Translations under genes and position numbers: made by a program | Notes under the pieces: model-generated | What the model was told of the DNA's origin: nothing | Databases searched by the model: none | Seen by the model: only the letters and a program-made list of their open reading frames with translations | Shown here: positions 11,913-15,021 of the stretch, one piece after another | Layout of the letters: every line of letters begins with the position of its first letter | Position numbering within the stretch: position 1 is the first letter of the stretch | Assembly: GCA_036274055.1 (NCBI GenBank) | Contig: DASUGM010000291.1 | Location: 1-15,021, forward strand | DNA length: 15,021 nucleotides | Reading direction: 5' to 3' | Source: DASUGM01 sp036274055 | GTDB lineage: Bacteria > Acidobacteriota > Vicinamibacteria > Vicinamibacterales > SCN-69-37

Positions 11913-14900
11913 CTACCGGCCGCCCCCGCGACGTCCGATCTCGGTGTTCGCGCCACCCGACTCTGCGTCGAGCGCGAGCGTAGCGCCGGGCGGCATCGCG
12001 CCGCCGGCGGCCATCGGATCGGCGCGCACGACGATCGTCTTCGTGTACGCCTTGCCGTTGGCGGTCATCGTGATCTTGTAGGTGCCCGGCGAGACGCGGC
12101 CCGCGCCGCCGCCACCGCCGCGTCCACCACCGCCGCCGCCACCGCCGCGTCCGCCGGCCGGCGGCGGCTGATTCGACGCGACCAGACACGGAGCCGGGGC
12201 GCCACCGCCGGCGCCACCGCGCCCGCCACCGCCTCGGCCACCGCCCGCGCCCGCGCCCGCGCCCGCGGCGCCGCCGGGGCCGCCGCCTTGCGGCTGCGGC
12301 GAATTCCAGCGCATCGCCCACTCGATCCGATTGATGCCGGCCCGCACCGGGAACGACCCCGTGCACGTGCCGGAGCTGGCGATGTCCGTGATCTCGAACG
12401 TGACGTCGCCTGACGGCACCTTGTCGCTCAGGTAGTAGCTGATGATCGCGTTGCGGGTCGGGTTTTCACCGCGGAACGCGAGGTTGCCGCCGTTGTGCTG
12501 CGGCTGAATCGCCAGCCACTGGACTGCCGGACGGCTCTGGAACAGCGTGGCCTCCGACTGCTGCACCGCCGGCGTCATCTGCTGCAGCGCCGAGATGTCG
12601 TCGATGATCCAGATCCCGCGGCCGTGCGTCGCGGCGATCAAGTCGCCCTCGCGCGGATGAATGATGACGTCGTGCACTGCCACCGTCGGCAGGTTGTTGT
12701 TCATCTTCGTCCAGCTGCTGCCGCCGTTGAGCGAGTAGAAGATTGCGAACTCGCTGCCGGTGAAGAGGAGGTTCGGGTTCTTCAGGTCCTCCTTCACCGT
12801 GTAGAGCGGGTGCCCGTCGGGCAGGTTGTTCGAGATCCGCGTCCAGCTCTTGCCGTAGTCGGTGGTCTTGAACACCCACGGCGAGTACTTCGCCATGCGA
12901 TGGCCGTCGACGGTGGCGTAGGCGAGGCCGCGAGTATGGTGCGACGCTTCGACGCGGCTGACCCAGAGATCGTTCTGCGGCAGCCCGGGCATGTTGTCGG
13001 TGCCGACTTTGGTCCACGTCGCGCCGGCATCCCGCGTCACTTGAATGTTGCCGTCGTCGGTGCCGACCCAGATGTTCCCCGGCTCGATCGGCGACTCGGA
13101 GATCGTGATGATCGTCGCGTGATACTCGGCGCCGCCGCCCGGATCCTCGTCGGGCGTCATGCCGCCGGAGCGGCGAATCGTCCGTTCAGGATCATTCTTG
13201 GTCAGGTCCGGGCTGAGCAGCCGCCAGGTCGCCCCCTTGTCGCCGGACACGATCAGGTGATTGCCGCCGATGTAGAGCATCTTGTTGTTGTTCGGCGAGA
13301 GCAGCAGCGGCGTCGACCAGTTGAAGCGCAGCGGCCCCATCTGCTGCGGCTGGCGGCCCCAATTGTTCTTGAACGCCTTCTCTTCCATCTCCGGCGTGAT
13401 GTATTGCGCGTAATTCGAGATGTTGTTCTTGTTCGGCCGGATGTTCTGGCGTTCGCGGGTTTCGATGTTCGATCGGCCGACGTTGCCGCCGTTCACGTCG
13501 GGTTGCGACTCGGTGTAGACGTTGCGCCAATCCTCCGGATCGATTTCGGCGTGATACCCGTCACCGCCGGAGAGGTTGTACCAGTCGCTGGTGTAGATCC
13601 CCTGCGCGCGCGTCGCCGCCGGGCCGCACGAGCTGCCGGCGTCCTGCAGTCCGCCGCAGACGTAATACGGCTCGCGATTGTCCGCCGCCACGTCGTAGTA
13701 CTGCGTGACGTTGATGTTGTTGAACCGCAATGAGGTCGCACCGTCGTCGTGGGTGAGGTTCAAGCCGCCGTCGCTGCCGATGTAGTAGCGATTCTTGTTG
13801 TGCGGGTCGTGCCACATCGCATGCCAGCAGTGGCCGCCGTCGCCGCCGCCGCCCTGCAGCTGGTTCCAGGTCTTGCCGCCGTCGGTCGAGCGCCGGTAGT
13901 TGATCGTGTAGCTGAAGATGTACTTGTCGTCGAGCGGGCTGATCGCGACGTGCATGTAGTAGAACGGCCGGCTGATATAGCGATCGAGGAACGTCCAGGT
14001 CGCCCCGCCGTCTTCCGATCGATACATGCCGGCGCCGAGCTTGGTCATGTCGAGGTACTCGGGATTGGTCGGCGTGCCGCCGCCGCGTCCACCGCCGCCT
14101 CCGCCGCCGCGTCCGCCGGGGTTGTTCGGGTCGGGAAGATTGGCCGGCGGCTGGAAGCCGTGTTCGACGTGCGCCATCAGCACGCGCGGATTGGTGCGCG
14201 CGATCGCGATGCCGATCTTGCCCAGGTCGCCGGTCGGCAGGCCCTTGGTCAGCTTCGTCCAGCTCCGGCCGCCGTTCACCGACTTGAAGATGCCGCTGTT
14301 CGGGCCGCCGCTGTTGAGCGCCCACGGATAGCGGACCCGCTGCCAGAAGGTGACGTAGAGCACCTCCGGGTTGACCGGATCCATCACCATGTCGATCGCG
14401 CCGGTGCCCGGATCGTTCGGCAGGCCGTCGGTCTGCTTGGTCCACGACTTGCCGCCGTCGATCGTCTTGAACACGCCGCGTTCGCCGATCTTCGCGTAGA
14501 TGTTGCCGATCGCCGCCACGTAGACGATGTTCTCGTTGGTCGGGTGCAGAACGATCTTGCCGATGTTGTAGGACTCTTTGAGCCCGACGTTGGTGAACGT
14601 CGCGCCGCCGTCGGTCGACTTGTAAACGCCATCGCCCCACGCCGCGGAGTTGCGCCCGCACTCTTCGCCGGTGCCGACCCAGATGACCTGCGGGTTCTTC
14701 TGGTTGATCTTGACGTCGCCAATCGACGCGGCGCCGTAGTTATCGAAGATCGTCGTCCAGCTCGTTCCGCCGTTGACCGACTTCCACACGCCGCCCGACG
14801 CCGATCCGACGATCACGGTCGCCCAGTCGGACTCGAGCGCGTCGATCGAGGAGATCCGGCCGATCAAGTTGGCATTGCCGACGTTACGCCAGCGAAGATC

Positions 14901-15014
14901 GCGGATCATCGGGTCGGAGGGCGGAGCCGGGGACTGCGCCGTCACCGTCGTGCCGATGAGCGCGAGCGCGCCGAGACACGTCAAGCGTGCCCGGCGAAGG
15001 GAAAACACGTGCAT
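11913..15014 (-). CDS. Secreted BNR/Asp-box (VPS10/sortilin-like) beta-propeller protein
   Basis: A 1033-residue exported protein. Signal peptide: MHVFSLRRARL, hydrophobic core, VTA before QS at about 26. About ten Asp-box-type motifs follow (SVNGGTSW, STDGGATF, TIDGGKSW, SVNGGRSW, SEDGGATW, STDGGKTW, SGDKGATW, TRDAGATW, TTDYGKSW, SLNGGSSW), interleaved with strands such as NPEVLYVTF and NPNLLFTGS; this is the layout of 10-bladed sortilin-type or paired propellers. Asp boxes are structural, so enzymatic activity is not implied; sialidase catalytic residues were not identified. A Gly/Arg-rich insert lies near residues 298-312 and a much longer Gly-rich tract near 908-975, before a final small beta domain (GTYKITMTANGKAYTKTIVV) typical of extracellular accessory domains. 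ATG at 15014 is 7 bp from the window edge, so its promoter is not visible. Convergent with the PD40 gene. Likely cell-surface or secreted; ligand unknown. Confidence 0.92.
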   Translation of the reverse strand: MHVFSLRRARLTCLGALALIGTTVTAQSPAPPSDPMIRDLRWRNVGNANLIGRISSIDALESDWATVIVGSASGGVWKSVNGGTSWTTIFDNYGAASIGDVKINQKNPQVIWVGTGEECGRNSAAWGDGVYKSTDGGATFTNVGLKESYNIGKIVLHPTNENIVYVAAIGNIYAKIGERGVFKTIDGGKSWTKQTDGLPNDPGTGAIDMVMDPVNPEVLYVTFWQRVRYPWALNSGGPNSGIFKSVNGGRSWTKLTKGLPTGDLGKIGIAIARTNPRVLMAHVEHGFQPPANLPDPNNPGGRGGGGGGGRGGGTPTNPEYLDMTKLGAGMYRSEDGGATWTFLDRYISRPFYYMHVAISPLDDKYIFSYTINYRRSTDGGKTWNQLQGGGGDGGHCWHAMWHDPHNKNRYYIGSDGGLNLTHDDGATSLRFNNINVTQYYDVAADNREPYYVCGGLQDAGSSCGPAATRAQGIYTSDWYNLSGGDGYHAEIDPEDWRNVYTESQPDVNGGNVGRSNIETRERQNIRPNKNNISNYAQYITPEMEEKAFKNNWGRQPQQMGPLRFNWSTPLLLSPNNNKMLYIGGNHLIVSGDKGATWRLLSPDLTKNDPERTIRRSGGMTPDEDPGGGAEYHATIITISESPIEPGNIWVGTDDGNIQVTRDAGATWTKVGTDNMPGLPQNDLWVSRVEASHHTRGLAYATVDGHRMAKYSPWVFKTTDYGKSWTRISNNLPDGHPLYTVKEDLKNPNLLFTGSEFAIFYSLNGGSSWTKMNNNLPTVAVHDVIIHPREGDLIAATHGRGIWIIDDISALQQMTPAVQQSEATLFQSRPAVQWLAIQPQHNGGNLAFRGENPTRNAIISYYLSDKVPSGDVTFEITDIASSGTCTGSFPVRAGINRIEWAMRWNSPQPQGGGPGGAAGAGAGAGGGRGGGGRGGAGGGAPAPCLVASNQPPPAGGRGGGGGGGGRGGGGGAGRVSPGTYKITMTANGKAYTKTIVVRADPMAAGGAMPPGATLALDAESGGANTEIGRRGGGR

Positions 15015-15021
15015 GGGTTGG

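Noticed and set aside
12080..12300. G-quadruplex-forming region in the Gly-codon tract
   Set aside because: The runs are mostly two G residues within GGN codons; the pattern is explained by poly-glycine coding, and no position suggests regulation.

Overview
This window looks like a chromosomal piece of a high-GC member of the Acidobacteriota, probably class Vicinamibacteria. Three things point there: two orphan FtsX/MacB-type permeases of the ADOP type (acidobacterial duplicated orphan permease), one of them preceded by a PadR-family regulator of the kind known to accompany such permeases; exported S9 peptidase and BNR-repeat proteins carrying Gly/Arg-rich inserts; and a dense set of exported beta-propeller proteins. 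The phylum call is inferred from gene content. No rRNA, tRNA, CRISPR array, insertion sequence or phage gene was seen.

Layout. Positions 1-1818 (minus strand) hold a tight three-gene run: a D-glycerate 3-kinase-like P-loop kinase, an exported RidA/YjgF-family protein, and the start of a DUF2490-like outer-membrane protein that leaves the window. A 61-bp divergent gap separates them from ADOP permease 1 (1880-4405, plus). Next comes a PadR regulator (4566-4913) overlapping ADOP permease 2 (4910-7525) by 4 bp; a 12-bp inverted repeat with the look of an operator sits directly on the PadR start. An exported S9 (DPP-IV-like) peptidase (7656-10379) and a membrane-anchored TolB-like/PD40 propeller (10441-11412) follow. 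A repeat-rich 500-bp intergenic block leads to a convergent 1033-residue secreted BNR/Asp-box propeller protein (11913-15014, minus).

Functional picture. Most products act in or beyond the cytoplasmic membrane: putative efflux or mechanotransmission permeases, a secreted peptidase, two propeller proteins, an exported RidA homologue and an outer-membrane protein. The kinase and PadR are the cytoplasmic exceptions.

The most unusual feature is between the genes. Four spacers each hold an inverted repeat that begins at or within about 12 bp of the preceding stop codon, and three of these have arms built from short tandem 7- or 8-bp units of unrelated sequence (octamers around GTGAATGG, heptamers around GGCTCAA/GAGCCCT, octamers ending TTC or beginning GAA). 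A smaller heptamer array spans the kinase stop codon. In the last block the palindrome is present in three copies, one copy lacks exactly one octamer of one arm, and the final 20 codons plus stop of the upstream PD40 gene are duplicated with it. This suggests a mobile or slippage-driven class of gene-end hairpins.
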